10,489 nt of DNA, taken from JBGTBQ01 sp041749275. Its GTDB lineage: Bacteria > Acidobacteriota > Blastocatellia > Pyrinomonadales > Pyrinomonadaceae. The position numbers were made by a program, and so were the translations under genes. Positions 1 to 5,204 of the stretch are shown in pieces. Under the pieces are notes generated by a model. That model did not search any database. It saw only the letters and a program-made list of their open reading frames with translations, and was not told where the DNA came from. Numbering within the stretch: position 1 is the stretch's first letter; each line of letters begins with the position of its first letter. The stretch lies in contig JBGTBQ010000262.1 of the NCBI GenBank assembly GCA_041749275.1, positions 1 to 10,489 of the forward strand, read 5' to 3'.

Positions 1-655
1 GCGCGGGCGACGAGAGCAAGCGCCCGCGCGTGTCCATCACGGAGATGTCGCCCGGGTCGAGCCGTTCGACGGCGCTGGCGACGAGGTTGACGATTGATTC
101 GGTGCGCTCGCGCGACATCTCGCGCCCTTGCCGCACCTTGAGCATGACGGACGCCTTCGCGCGCTCTTCTTTGTCCGAGAAGATTGATTCGCGCGCCTGC
201 GTGACGTGGACGCGCGCCTGCTCGACCTCTTCCATGCCTTCGAGCGTGCGCGCCAACTCGCCCTCGATGGCCCGCCGGTAATTGACCTGCTGCGCGAAAT
301 CGGTCGCGCCAAAGCTGCTCTTATCGAAAAGATCGAAACCGACGTGTCCGCCCGTCAGCGCCCCGCTCGAAGCCATCTGCAAACGCAGTTCGGCCACCCG
401 CTCATTCGGCACGCTTACCGCCGTGCCGTTGTTCGAGAGTTTGTACTCGACGTTCGCCGCCTTCAGCTTCTCGACGATTACCTGCGCGTCCTCCGGCTTC
501 AAGTCCGAAAAAAGCACTCCGTACTCCGGCTGCGACCCGTAGTACACGAGCGCCGCGATGACCGCGACCGTGGCGACTGCCGCCCCAATCACGGTCGCGC
601 GCTGCGCCGTCTTCATGCGACCCCACAAATCTTTGTATTGTGCGAGAGCTGACAT
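1..655 (-). CDS. fliF: Flagellar MS-ring protein FliF (N-terminal 218 residues; 3' end beyond window)
   Basis: FliF forms the membrane MS ring, the base on which rod, C-ring and export gate assemble. Read from the ATG at 655-653, the frame stays open to the window edge. It begins MSALAQYKDLWGRMKTAQRA, followed by a hydrophobic membrane segment at about residues 20-42 ending in ALVYYGSQPEYGVLFSDL, the usual FliF start of the periplasmic part. Further on come the ring-building motifs YGVLFSDLKPEDA, AELRLQMASSGALTGG, FAQQVNYRRAIEGELARTLE and VEQARVHVTQARESIFSD, all highly characteristic of the family. FliF is normally about 500-570 residues, so more than half lies outside. It is the last gene seen of a flgB-flgC-fliE-fliF series, 76 bp after fliE. 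No clear Shine-Dalgarno sequence precedes the ATG; the end of a heptamer repeat sits there instead. Identity is secure. Confidence 0.96.
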   Translation of the reverse strand, partial: MSALAQYKDLWGRMKTAQRATVIGAAVATVAVIAALVYYGSQPEYGVLFSDLKPEDAQVIVEKLKAANVEYKLSNNGTAVSVPNERVAELRLQMASSGALTGGHVGFDLFDKSSFGATDFAQQVNYRRAIEGELARTLEGMEEVEQARVHVTQARESIFSDKEERAKASVMLKVRQGREMSRERTESIVNLVASAVERLDPGDISVMDTRGRLLSSPA

Positions 656-661
656 TTGATT

Positions 662-725
662 AAAGGATGAAGGATGAAGGATGAAGGAATGTCTTTTTCA
701 TCCCTCATCCCTCATCCCTCATCCC
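662..725. repeat. Inverted pair of 7-bp tandem repeats between fliE and fliF
   Basis: On the plus strand there are three copies of GGATGAA (665-685, plus a partial copy) and then, after a short spacer, four copies of TCATCCC (698-725). The two arrays are complementary in six of every seven bases and can fold into a hairpin in the fliE-fliF mRNA. The array fills nearly the whole 76-bp gap and ends about 7 nt from the fliF start codon. A larger, nearly identical element lies in the flgB-flgC gap. Heptamer tandem repeats of this style are known from filamentous cyanobacteria (STRR); whether this one is related is not shown here. Confidence 0.9.
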
Positions 726-731
726 TGCTTT

Positions 732-1043
732 TCAGACTTGCATCCTCATGATCTCTTCGTAGGCGCCGATAAGCTTGTTGCGGACTTGAAGTCCGAGTTG
801 GAAGCTGAGGTCGGCGGTTTGCAGCGAGATGATGGTGCGGTGAAGGTCAGGCGACTCACCGGCGACGGCGCGGGCGATTTCGGTCTCGGCGCCTTTCTGC
901 GAGCGTTCGAGGGATTCGACGGCATCACGGACAGCGGAGCCGAACGAGGAGCCGGACTTGTTCGCGCCGGCAGCCGCGTCGCCCATGCGGTCGGGCGTGA
1001 GCGGCGTCTGTACGGCGAAAGAGTTGACGGCGTTGATGCTCAT
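732..1043 (-). CDS. fliE: Flagellar hook-basal body protein FliE
   Basis: FliE is a small export substrate that joins the MS ring to the proximal rod and is among the first rod proteins exported. The 103-residue product matches the family length (about 100-115). Its C-terminal half carries the conserved pattern: DLHRTIISLQTADLSFQLGL at about 66-85, followed by QVRNKLIGAYEEIMRMQV. This is the helical region FliE shares with other rod proteins. The N-terminal third is variable and Ala/Gly/Ser-rich. The ATG overlaps the flgC stop by 4 bp (ATGA), with GGAG just upstream, so the two genes are probably translationally coupled. No signal peptide is visible, as expected for a type III export substrate. 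The ending ...MQV is typical. Confidence 0.95.
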   Translation of the reverse strand: MSINAVNSFAVQTPLTPDRMGDAAAGANKSGSSFGSAVRDAVESLERSQKGAETEIARAVAGESPDLHRTIISLQTADLSFQLGLQVRNKLIGAYEEIMRMQV

Positions 1044-1504
1044 GCTTCTCCGAGTTTGAGACTGGCGCGGGCCATCTCTTTGGCGGTGTTGAAGGCCGTG
1101 ACATTAGCCTCGAAAGCGCGCGCCGCCGACAGCATGTTGACCGTCTCTTCGAGCGGGTCAACGTCCGGCAGCGTCACGTAACCTTCGGCGTCCGCGTCCG
1201 GGTGGCCCGGATCGAAGCGCTTTATCCCTTGAGCTTCCTCGGCGACGACGGTTGTCGCGCTCACGCCCCGGCCCGGCGATCCCGCCGCGCTTTCCACGAG
1301 CAAACTCTCAAACGGCGAGTTAAAGGACGAACCGGGCGTCTCTAACGGCATCGTTTCGAGCACCACGTCGCGACGGCGATAGGGGCCGCCCTCCGCCGTG
1401 CGCGTCGTGTTCGCGTTGGCGAGGTTCGAGGTCGCGGCTTCGAGCCGCTGGCGCTGCGCGGTCATGCCCTGCGAAGCGATTTGAAAGATGGCGGATAGAG
1501 ACAT
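1040..1504 (-). CDS. flgC: Proximal rod protein FlgC
   Basis: FlgC is one of the proximal rod subunits (with FlgB and FlgF) exported by the flagellar type III system and assembled across the periplasm. The 154-residue product has the rod-protein N-terminus MSLSAIFQIASQGMTAQRQR followed by LEAATSNLANANTTRTAEGG, containing the family NLANANT motif at about 27-33. The C-terminal helix includes VDPLEETVNMLSAARAFEAN and ends VTAFNTAKEMARASLKLGEA, also diagnostic. The length is slightly above the usual 134-150. It overlaps fliE by 4 bp downstream. It is separated from flgB by 115 bp that are largely a heptamer repeat hairpin. The ATG at 1504-1502 aligns with the conserved start, yet no purine-rich ribosome-binding site precedes it; the sequence there is the end of the repeat (CATCCTTTAACGAAT). 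Confidence 0.96.
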   Translation of the reverse strand: MSLSAIFQIASQGMTAQRQRLEAATSNLANANTTRTAEGGPYRRRDVVLETMPLETPGSSFNSPFESLLVESAAGSPGRGVSATTVVAEEAQGIKRFDPGHPDADAEGYVTLPDVDPLEETVNMLSAARAFEANVTAFNTAKEMARASLKLGEA

Positions 1505-1511
1505 ATTCGTT

Positions 1512-1615
1512 AAAGGATGAAGGATGAGGGATGAGGGATGAAACAGGAAAAGCTCAACGCACGTTGAAAGGTCTTACTTCATCCCTCATCCCTCATCCCT
1601 CATCCTTCATCCTTT
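1512..1615. repeat. Long inverted pair of 7-bp tandem repeats between flgB and flgC
   Basis: The left arm (1512-1542) is built from GGATGAA and GGATGAG units, and the right arm (1578-1615) from the complementary units. The right arm, reverse-complemented, is identical to the left apart from one extra 7-bp unit, giving a potential stem of about 31 bp around a loop of about 35-40 nt. The element occupies almost all of the 115-bp gap. It begins 4 nt beyond the flgB stop codon and ends about 7 nt before the flgC ATG. It shares the outer end TTAAAGGATGAAGGATGA with the fliE-fliF element, so the two are copies of one repeat type. Confidence 0.93.
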
Positions 1616-1619
1616 CCTT

Positions 1620-2012
1620 TCACCTTCCTTCGCGGATGGCTGCACGCAAGGTGCGAATGCGGGACTGGAGGAGTTGTGCGCCGGTGTGGTATTGACCGGC
1701 GGCGTTGGCGAGCGAGGCCATCTCGCGCGCCGGGTCAACGTTGTTCCCGTCGAGGCGTGTCGAGATTGCGTCCTGCTCGACGAGTCGGGGGCCGTCCGTC
1801 AGCAAAGTGGCCGCGTTGTCGCGGGCGGACGGCATGATTGTTTCGCGTGCCGCTCGCTTGAGATAGTCGCTGAATTCAATCTCGCGCGCGGTGAAGCCGG
1901 GGGTTTCGGCATTGGCGAGATTGTTGGCGGTTGTCTCGGCGCGCAGACTCTGCACGTCGAGAAAACTTGTCAGCAGATTGGTGATGCGGTCTGTGCCGGG
2001 TAGCGGTTCCAT
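1620..2012 (-). CDS. flgB: Proximal rod protein FlgB
   Basis: FlgB is a proximal rod subunit of the flagellar basal body, exported by the type III apparatus. From the ATG at 2012-2010 the product is 130 residues, the normal FlgB size. It opens MEPLPGTDRITNLLTSFLDV and contains the rod-family motif at about 25-42, RAETTANNLANAETPGFTAR. It ends with GQYHTGAQLLQSRIRTLRAA, matching the conserved C-terminal helix. A longer frame could start at 2099, but its extra 29 residues (MFKGSRLFSLTVREG...) have no counterpart in FlgB and would cross the sigma54 promoter at 2043-2058. A Shine-Dalgarno-like GGGAGG (2026-2031) stands 13 nt before the chosen ATG, within the short predicted leader. It is the first gene of the flgB-flgC-fliE-fliF series. 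Confidence 0.95.
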   Translation of the reverse strand: MEPLPGTDRITNLLTSFLDVQSLRAETTANNLANAETPGFTAREIEFSDYLKRAARETIMPSARDNAATLLTDGPRLVEQDAISTRLDGNNVDPAREMASLANAAGQYHTGAQLLQSRIRTLRAAIREGR

Positions 2013-2042
2013 TGGGTCGGCGGTTCCTCCCGCGAGCCGTGG

Positions 2043-2058
2043 TGCAAGCGGTGTGCCT
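2043..2058 (-). promoter_or_regulatory. Sigma54 (RpoN) promoter of flgB operon
   Basis: Read on the minus strand the site is AGGCACACCGCTTGCA. Compared with TGGCACGN4TTGCW it keeps the essential GG and GC doublets with exactly 10 bp between them, as well as GGCAC and TTGCA; only the first base and base 7 differ. The start point would fall near 2032, giving a leader of about 20 nt that still contains the GGGAGG upstream of the flgB ATG. The neighbouring gene encodes a sigma54 activator, which fits. Confidence 0.8.
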
Positions 2059-2140
2059 TCACGCACAGTTAGAGAAAACAGCCGACTTCCTTTGAACAAA
2101 CGCCAGAATCTCGACGCGGATGGCAGTCCGGCTTCAAGCA

Positions 2141-2158
2141 GTGTCGGTTTTCCGACAC
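2141..2158. promoter_or_regulatory. Dyad GTGTCGG-N4-CCGACAC, candidate activator-binding site
   Basis: This is a perfect 7-bp inverted repeat around TTTT. Its centre lies about 118 bp upstream of the predicted sigma54 start point of flgB, the normal distance for an enhancer bound by an NtrC-type activator. It also lies about 130 bp upstream of the putative start of the activator gene. It is not placed as a terminator, because it sits between divergent genes. I saw only one copy, whereas enhancers are often paired, so the role is an inference. Confidence 0.5.
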
Positions 2159-2243
2159 CCGCCCGCGGGCTTCGCGTGAGCGCCCCTCAGCGGTTAAAAT
2201 TTCCAGCCCATCGGGTTTCCATGCGCGGCTGAGTAAGTTGTTG

Positions 2244-2272
2244 TTGTCATCCCGGTTATCTTAAGCTAGCAT
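2244..2272 (+). promoter_or_regulatory. Putative sigma70 promoter of the activator gene
   Basis: TTGTCA (2244-2249) and TAGCAT (2267-2272) are separated by 17 bp. They match the -35 and -10 consensus at 5/6 and 4/6 positions. The predicted leader is about 90 nt. Matches of this quality occur by chance, so confidence is modest. Confidence 0.35.
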
Positions 2273-2371
2273 TCTGTCCCCGTAGTCTTTTGGCAGGCAA
2301 CCGGGCTGTCAGCTCCCGTTTGGGTTTACAGAAGGTGTATTCCAAACTCGCCCTTCTCGCTTAACTATCGG

Positions 2372-3796
2372 ATGGATATTCGCATTCTCTTTGTCGAAGA
2401 CGACGCACACCTGCGCGAGCTGCTGCTCGAAGCCGCCGCGATGGATGGCTACGTCGCCGCGGGCGTGCCATCCGCCGAGGCCGCGCTCGAACGCCTGCGG
2501 GGCGAGCCGTTCGACATCGTAGTGACGGACATCAACCTGCCCGCGATGTCCGGTCTCGACCTGCTGCCCGAACTCTTTCGCCTGCGTCCTGAAATCATCG
2601 CCATCGTCATTACCGCCTACGGCACGATTGACACCGCCGTTGAAGCGATGAAGCGCGGGGCGACAGACTTTTTCGCCAAGCCCTTCGAGCTTGACGGCTT
2701 CTCCGGCACCATTCGCGTCGCCGCCGAGCGCATCGCCAGCCGCCGCCGCGCCGCCACGACGGAGGAAGTTATACAGGAGGCGATGATCGCTTCGTCGCCC
2801 GCCATGCGCGGCCTCCTCGAACAAGCGACGGCCTTTGCTCCACTGCCCATCTCAGTTCTCATCACCGGCGAAACCGGCACGGGAAAGGAGTTGCTCGCGC
2901 GCTTCATCCACGACCACAGCCCGCGCGTGAAGCGCCCGCTCATCGCGCTCAACTGCGCCGCCGTGCCTGAACAACTGCTCGAAGACGAACTGTTCGGCCA
3001 CGTCAAGGGCGCCTTCACCGGCGCGCAGAACGCGCGCGAGGGGCGCTTCGAGCAGGCCGACGGCGGCTCGCTCTTCCTCGACGAAATCGGCGACATGGAT
3101 TTGAGCTTGCAGTCGAAGCTGCTGCGCGTCCTGCAAGAGCGCAAGTTCGAGAAACTCGGCTCGTCGCGCACCGTCGAGGTAGACGTGCGCGTCGTCTCGG
3201 CGACGAGCGCCGATCTGGCGCGCCGCATCGAAGACGGCAGCTTCCGCCCAGACCTCTTCTACCGTCTCAACGTCGCGCACCTGCATCTGCCCCCTTTGCG
3301 CGAGCGCCCCGAAGATATCCGCCCGCTCGCCGAATTCCTGCTCACGCGCTTCTGCAAGAACGTGGGTCTGCCCGCGAAGACGATTGACGAGACGGCTTGG
3401 CGTGCGCTCGCGTCTTACCGCTGGCCCGGCAACGTGCGCCAGTTGCAGAACGCGATGGAGCGCGCCGCCGCCGTCTCCGGTTTGGAGACAATAATCGGCC
3501 TGCCCGACCTCCCCGAAGAAGTGCGTGGCGGCTCCCCTTCCGGCATCACGCCCATCCTCTCCTCGACCGAGAGCGCACCGCTCCCGCCCGGCCAGTCCAT
3601 CCCCGAAGGCGGGTTGAACTTTGACGAAGTGCTCTCGAACCTCGAACGCGAACTGCTGCTCGAATCACTCACCAAGACCGGCGGCAACAAGATGCAGGCC
3701 GCCAAGCTGCTCAACATGAAGCGCACGACCTTCGTCGAGAAGCTGAAGAAGTTGCAGCTTGAAAAGGGCGAGTCCGAGCAAAGCGATGAGGGCTAG
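2372..3796 (+). CDS. Flagellar sigma54-dependent response regulator (FlrC/FleR/FlgR type)
   Basis: This is a complete 474-residue NtrC-family activator. The receiver domain (about 3-120) has acidic D10/D11, phosphoacceptor D53 in DIVVTDINLPAMSG, T81 and K103. The AAA+ domain (about 138-375) has Walker A GETGTGKE at 166-173, the sigma54-contact loop GAFTGA at 213-218, Walker B GGSLFLDE at 231-238, and WPGNVRQLQN near its end. A Fis-type helix-turn-helix lies at about 435-460 (GGNKMQAAKLLNMKRTTFVEKL). All residues needed for phosphorylation, ATP hydrolysis and sigma54 remodelling are present, so it should be a functional, phosphorylation-controlled activator. The partner kinase is not in the window. 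It is transcribed away from flgB, whose promoter has sigma54 consensus, so flgB-fliF is its likely target. Related sigma54 activators (FlrC, FleR, FlgR) control mid-class flagellar genes in other bacteria. The ATG at 2372 gives a complete beta-1 strand (MDIRILFVEDD), but no Shine-Dalgarno is seen. Confidence 0.93.
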   Translation: MDIRILFVEDDAHLRELLLEAAAMDGYVAAGVPSAEAALERLRGEPFDIVVTDINLPAMSGLDLLPELFRLRPEIIAIVITAYGTIDTAVEAMKRGATDFFAKPFELDGFSGTIRVAAERIASRRRAATTEEVIQEAMIASSPAMRGLLEQATAFAPLPISVLITGETGTGKELLARFIHDHSPRVKRPLIALNCAAVPEQLLEDELFGHVKGAFTGAQNAREGRFEQADGGSLFLDEIGDMDLSLQSKLLRVLQERKFEKLGSSRTVEVDVRVVSATSADLARRIEDGSFRPDLFYRLNVAHLHLPPLRERPEDIRPLAEFLLTRFCKNVGLPAKTIDETAWRALASYRWPGNVRQLQNAMERAAAVSGLETIIGLPDLPEEVRGGSPSGITPILSSTESAPLPPGQSIPEGGLNFDEVLSNLERELLLESLTKTGGNKMQAAKLLNMKRTTFVEKLKKLQLEKGESEQSDEG

Positions 3797-3801
3797 CAAG
3801 T

Positions 3802-3957
3802 TATATGGAGCGCACACCAAGAAGTGGAGTGCCGGTCAGAACCGCCTGCGGTAGCGGGCGGTCTTTCTTATCTGTCAGAGCGGGCGGTCTGCGGCGGTTC
3901 TGACCGCCCGCTACCGCAGGCGGTTCTGACTCGTATCTTGGTGTGTTCTGCATATAG
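3802..3957. repeat. Large palindromic intergenic repeat (REP/MITE-like)
   Basis: Two arms in opposite orientation, 3802-3863 and 3902-3957, match almost base for base. Each has TATATG, then ACACCAAGA, then the core TCAGAACCGCCTGCGGTAGC followed by GGGCGGTC. The left arm has a few extra bases between the outer and core segments. A shorter copy of the core lies between them (GTCAGAGCGGGCGGTC at 3874-3889), so nested hairpins are possible. Spurious translation gives SEPPAVAGG and DRPLPQAVLT, peptides I recognise from mis-annotated repeat ORFs. It starts 5 bp after the activator stop codon. No transposase is present. Confidence 0.85.
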
Positions 3958-3967
3958 TAGCTACACG

Positions 3968-4006
3968 AAAGGGTGGCCGCGGAGCAGAAGCCCGCGACCA
4001 CCCTTT
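3968..4006. terminator. Bidirectional hairpin between convergent genes
   Basis: AAAGGGTGG-C-CGCGG (3968-3982) pairs with CCGCG-A-CCACCCTTT (3992-4006). This is a 14-bp stem with one mismatch and a 9-nt loop. The stem starts with AAA and ends with TTT, so each strand ends in a short T run. It lies between the 3' ends of the activator gene (+) and the fasciclin gene (-), the expected place for a shared terminator. The T run is short, so efficiency is uncertain. A separate 12-bp palindrome ATCAGCGCTGAT (4016-4027) sits just beside the fasciclin stop. Confidence 0.7.
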
Positions 4007-4029
4007 AACGCTTACATCAGCGCTGATAT

Positions 4030-4464
4030 TTATTTTGCCGTTGCACTCGCCTGCGGCATCAGAACGCTGTCTATCAGATGCAAGACACCGTTTGAAGCTT
4101 CAAAGTCCGGCTGCACAACTCTGGCGTCATTGATCCTGACCCCATCCTTCGACTCGATTCGCAGTTCCTGCCCCTGCGTCGTTTTCGCCGTCTTCAGGTT
4201 TCCAACTTCCTTCGACATAATCTTTCCCGGAATCACGTGATACTTCAAAACCGTGGTGAGCCGATCTTTATTTTCGGGCTTTAAGAGTTCGTTCAATTTA
4301 TCCTGCGGAAGCTTGGCAAATGCCTCGTCGGTCGGAGCGAAAACCGTAAACGGGCCGGCGCCCTTTAAAGTCTCGGTGAGACCCGCCGCCATGATGGCTT
4401 TCTCGAACGTATTTAGTTTTCCGGCCTGCGATGCTGTTTCGATGATATTTTTTCTGTCGGTCAT
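4030..4464 (-). CDS. Single fasciclin (FAS1) domain protein
   Basis: The 144-residue product is one complete FAS1 domain. The H1 box GPFTVFAPTDEAFAKLP lies at 37-53, the YH motif LKYHVIPGK at 73-81, and the H2 box NGVLHLIDSVLMP near residues 124-136. FAS1 domains mediate adhesion or ligand binding, usually outside the cell. No signal peptide, lipobox or membrane segment is visible here, so the location is unclear; many small bacterial FAS1 proteins are similar. A ribosome-binding site AAAGG lies 6 nt before the ATG. The gene is visibly less GC-rich than the flagellar genes and is flanked on both sides by repeat elements. It has no recognised role in flagellar assembly and may be an unrelated insertion. 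The domain call is firm; the function is not known. Confidence 0.93.
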   Translation of the reverse strand: MTDRKNIIETASQAGKLNTFEKAIMAAGLTETLKGAGPFTVFAPTDEAFAKLPQDKLNELLKPENKDRLTTVLKYHVIPGKIMSKEVGNLKTAKTTQGQELRIESKDGVRINDARVVQPDFEASNGVLHLIDSVLMPQASATAK

Positions 4465-4824
4465 TAATTACCTTTCTTTGTCTGAGGCAGTCGCAAGCCT
4501 TAGCTACCTTGCCACCACTGTCTGAGTTGAATTGCTTCTTGCTAATACAAAAAATCTGCGTCTGCCCAAAGCCGCTTATTATGGAATTTCCAGGGAATTA
4601 AGTTGGCGCGCTACGCTTGTGCTAAGGCAAGAAGTCAATTACATGTTGAAGCAAGAGTAGCAAAAGGATGTCCCAGTAATATGTCATTTGAGAAAAACAC
4701 CCCGAAAACCGGACAAATTAAGCATATTTGGGATAAATCGCAGTTGCACGCTCGCCTCACGACGCATATTTCGGAGCGCGAGACGTGACCGTAGACTCTT
4801 CTGTTATCGCTAAATCAGTCCTTA

Positions 4825-5020
4825 AGAGCGTGTCTAAAAAGCAAGGCGCCGTAGCTCCGTGAGGAGCGGAATGTTTATAGCCCGTGCCGCCCCCTTTCTC
4901 TTTCAAGCCCCGAAGGGGCGACAGACATTTACATGCCGCTCCTCACGGAGCTTGGAGACTTCGGCGCACCCGACGAGCTATAAACATTTCGCCCCTCACG
5001 GGGCTTTTTAGACACGCTCT
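4825..5020. mobile_element. MITE-like element with perfect 18-bp terminal inverted repeats
   Basis: The ends AGAGCGTGTCTAAAAAGC (4825-4842) and its exact complement (5003-5020) bound 196 bp with no coding capacity. Inside are further matched pairs. A 17-bp inverted repeat starts AGCTCCGTGAGG (4853-4869 with 4936-4952), and an 11-bp pair is ATGTTTATAGC (4871-4881) with GCTATAAACAT (4977-4987). The nesting is not symmetrical: the 17-bp pair closes a loop of 66 nt, while the 11-bp pair crosses it. I see no clear target-site duplication. The perfect ends suggest recent mobility or selection for structure; the IS family supplying a transposase cannot be named from this window. Confidence 0.75.
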
Positions 5021-5051
5021 CAGAGATTGGGACAGCGGCGGACAACAGATG

Positions 5052-5116
5052 ATCCACGAAACCACACGAAAAACCACGAACGATTCGTGTGTGTGGTTTC
5101 GTGTGGTTTCGTGGAT
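5052..5116. repeat. Palindromic CCACGAAACCACACGAA repeat
   Basis: The left arm 5052-5077 (ATCCACGAAACCACACGAAA then AACCAC) is the complement of the right arm 5093-5116, except for a 2-base A insertion. The loop contains CACGAACGATTCGTG, another short palindrome. Each arm is itself a partial tandem repeat (CGAAACCACA). It lies about 90 bp after the end of the fliS-chaperone operon and could end transcription, although no T run follows on the minus strand. Confidence 0.8.
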
Positions 5117-5204
5117 GAAGGTTTCCTCTGTTCCAAGCTTGTCGGTTTCGATTTAGCCACCGGATAATTTGGCAACCCCAACTAACAAGCGCCAGAGACT
5201 CTCG

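Larger units (their letters stand above)
2013..2371. other. Divergent control region between flgB and the sigma54 activator gene
   Basis: This 359-bp stretch has no convincing gene. From left to right it holds the flgB leader with its ribosome-binding site (2026-2031), the sigma54 promoter facing left (2043-2058), an 18-bp dyad (2141-2158), a GC palindrome GCCCGCGGGC (2161-2170), and a putative sigma70 promoter facing right (2244-2272). The inverted pair CCCGGTT (2251-2257) / AACCGGG (2299-2305) flanks the predicted start point of the regulator gene and could be an operator. No Shine-Dalgarno sequence is evident before the regulator ATG at 2372. Confidence 0.7.
4465..5204. other. 740-bp intergenic region rich in repeats
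   Basis: I find no credible gene here. Positions 4465-4820 are AT-richer, carry the fasciclin leader and upstream DNA, and show no strong promoter match. One weak pair, read on the minus strand, is TTGGGC followed 16 bp later by TATTAG. Positions 4825-5020 are a MITE-like element, and 5052-5116 a palindrome. The last 90 bp before the chaperone-gene stop codon show no clear terminator for the fliS operon other than that palindrome. Confidence 0.75.

Noticed and set aside
681..1181. 166-codon plus-strand frame over fliE and flgC
   Set aside because: It is antisense to two conserved rod genes and its start is formed from heptamer repeat sequence.
656..1615. Heptamer arrays as a CRISPR array
   Set aside because: The units are 7 bp, contiguous and without spacers, and no cas genes are present.
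2291..2306. TGGCAGGCAACCGGGC as a sigma54 promoter for the activator gene
   Set aside because: The GG and GC doublets are 11 bp apart instead of 10, and TTGC is missing.
2309..3286. Several long minus-strand frames (171, 203 and 144 codons) under the activator gene
   Set aside because: They are antisense to a clear NtrC-family gene with all motifs intact; the translations show no recognisable fold.
3801..4240. Frames containing SEPPAVAGG and DRPLPQAVLT peptides
   Set aside because: These are translations of the palindromic repeat and of DNA antisense to the fasciclin gene.
4603..4788. 61-codon plus-strand frame in AT-richer DNA, starting with TTG
   Set aside because: There is no convincing ribosome-binding site, family resemblance or promoter; it could be a decayed fragment but nothing supports coding.
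4820..5025. Target-site duplication around the MITE-like element
   Set aside because: The bases flanking the 18-bp ends (CCTTA on the left, CAGAG on the right) do not match.
4884..5156. 90-codon plus-strand frame (contains HETTRKTTND)
   Set aside because: It spans the MITE-like element and the CCACGAAACC palindrome; both explain the open frame.
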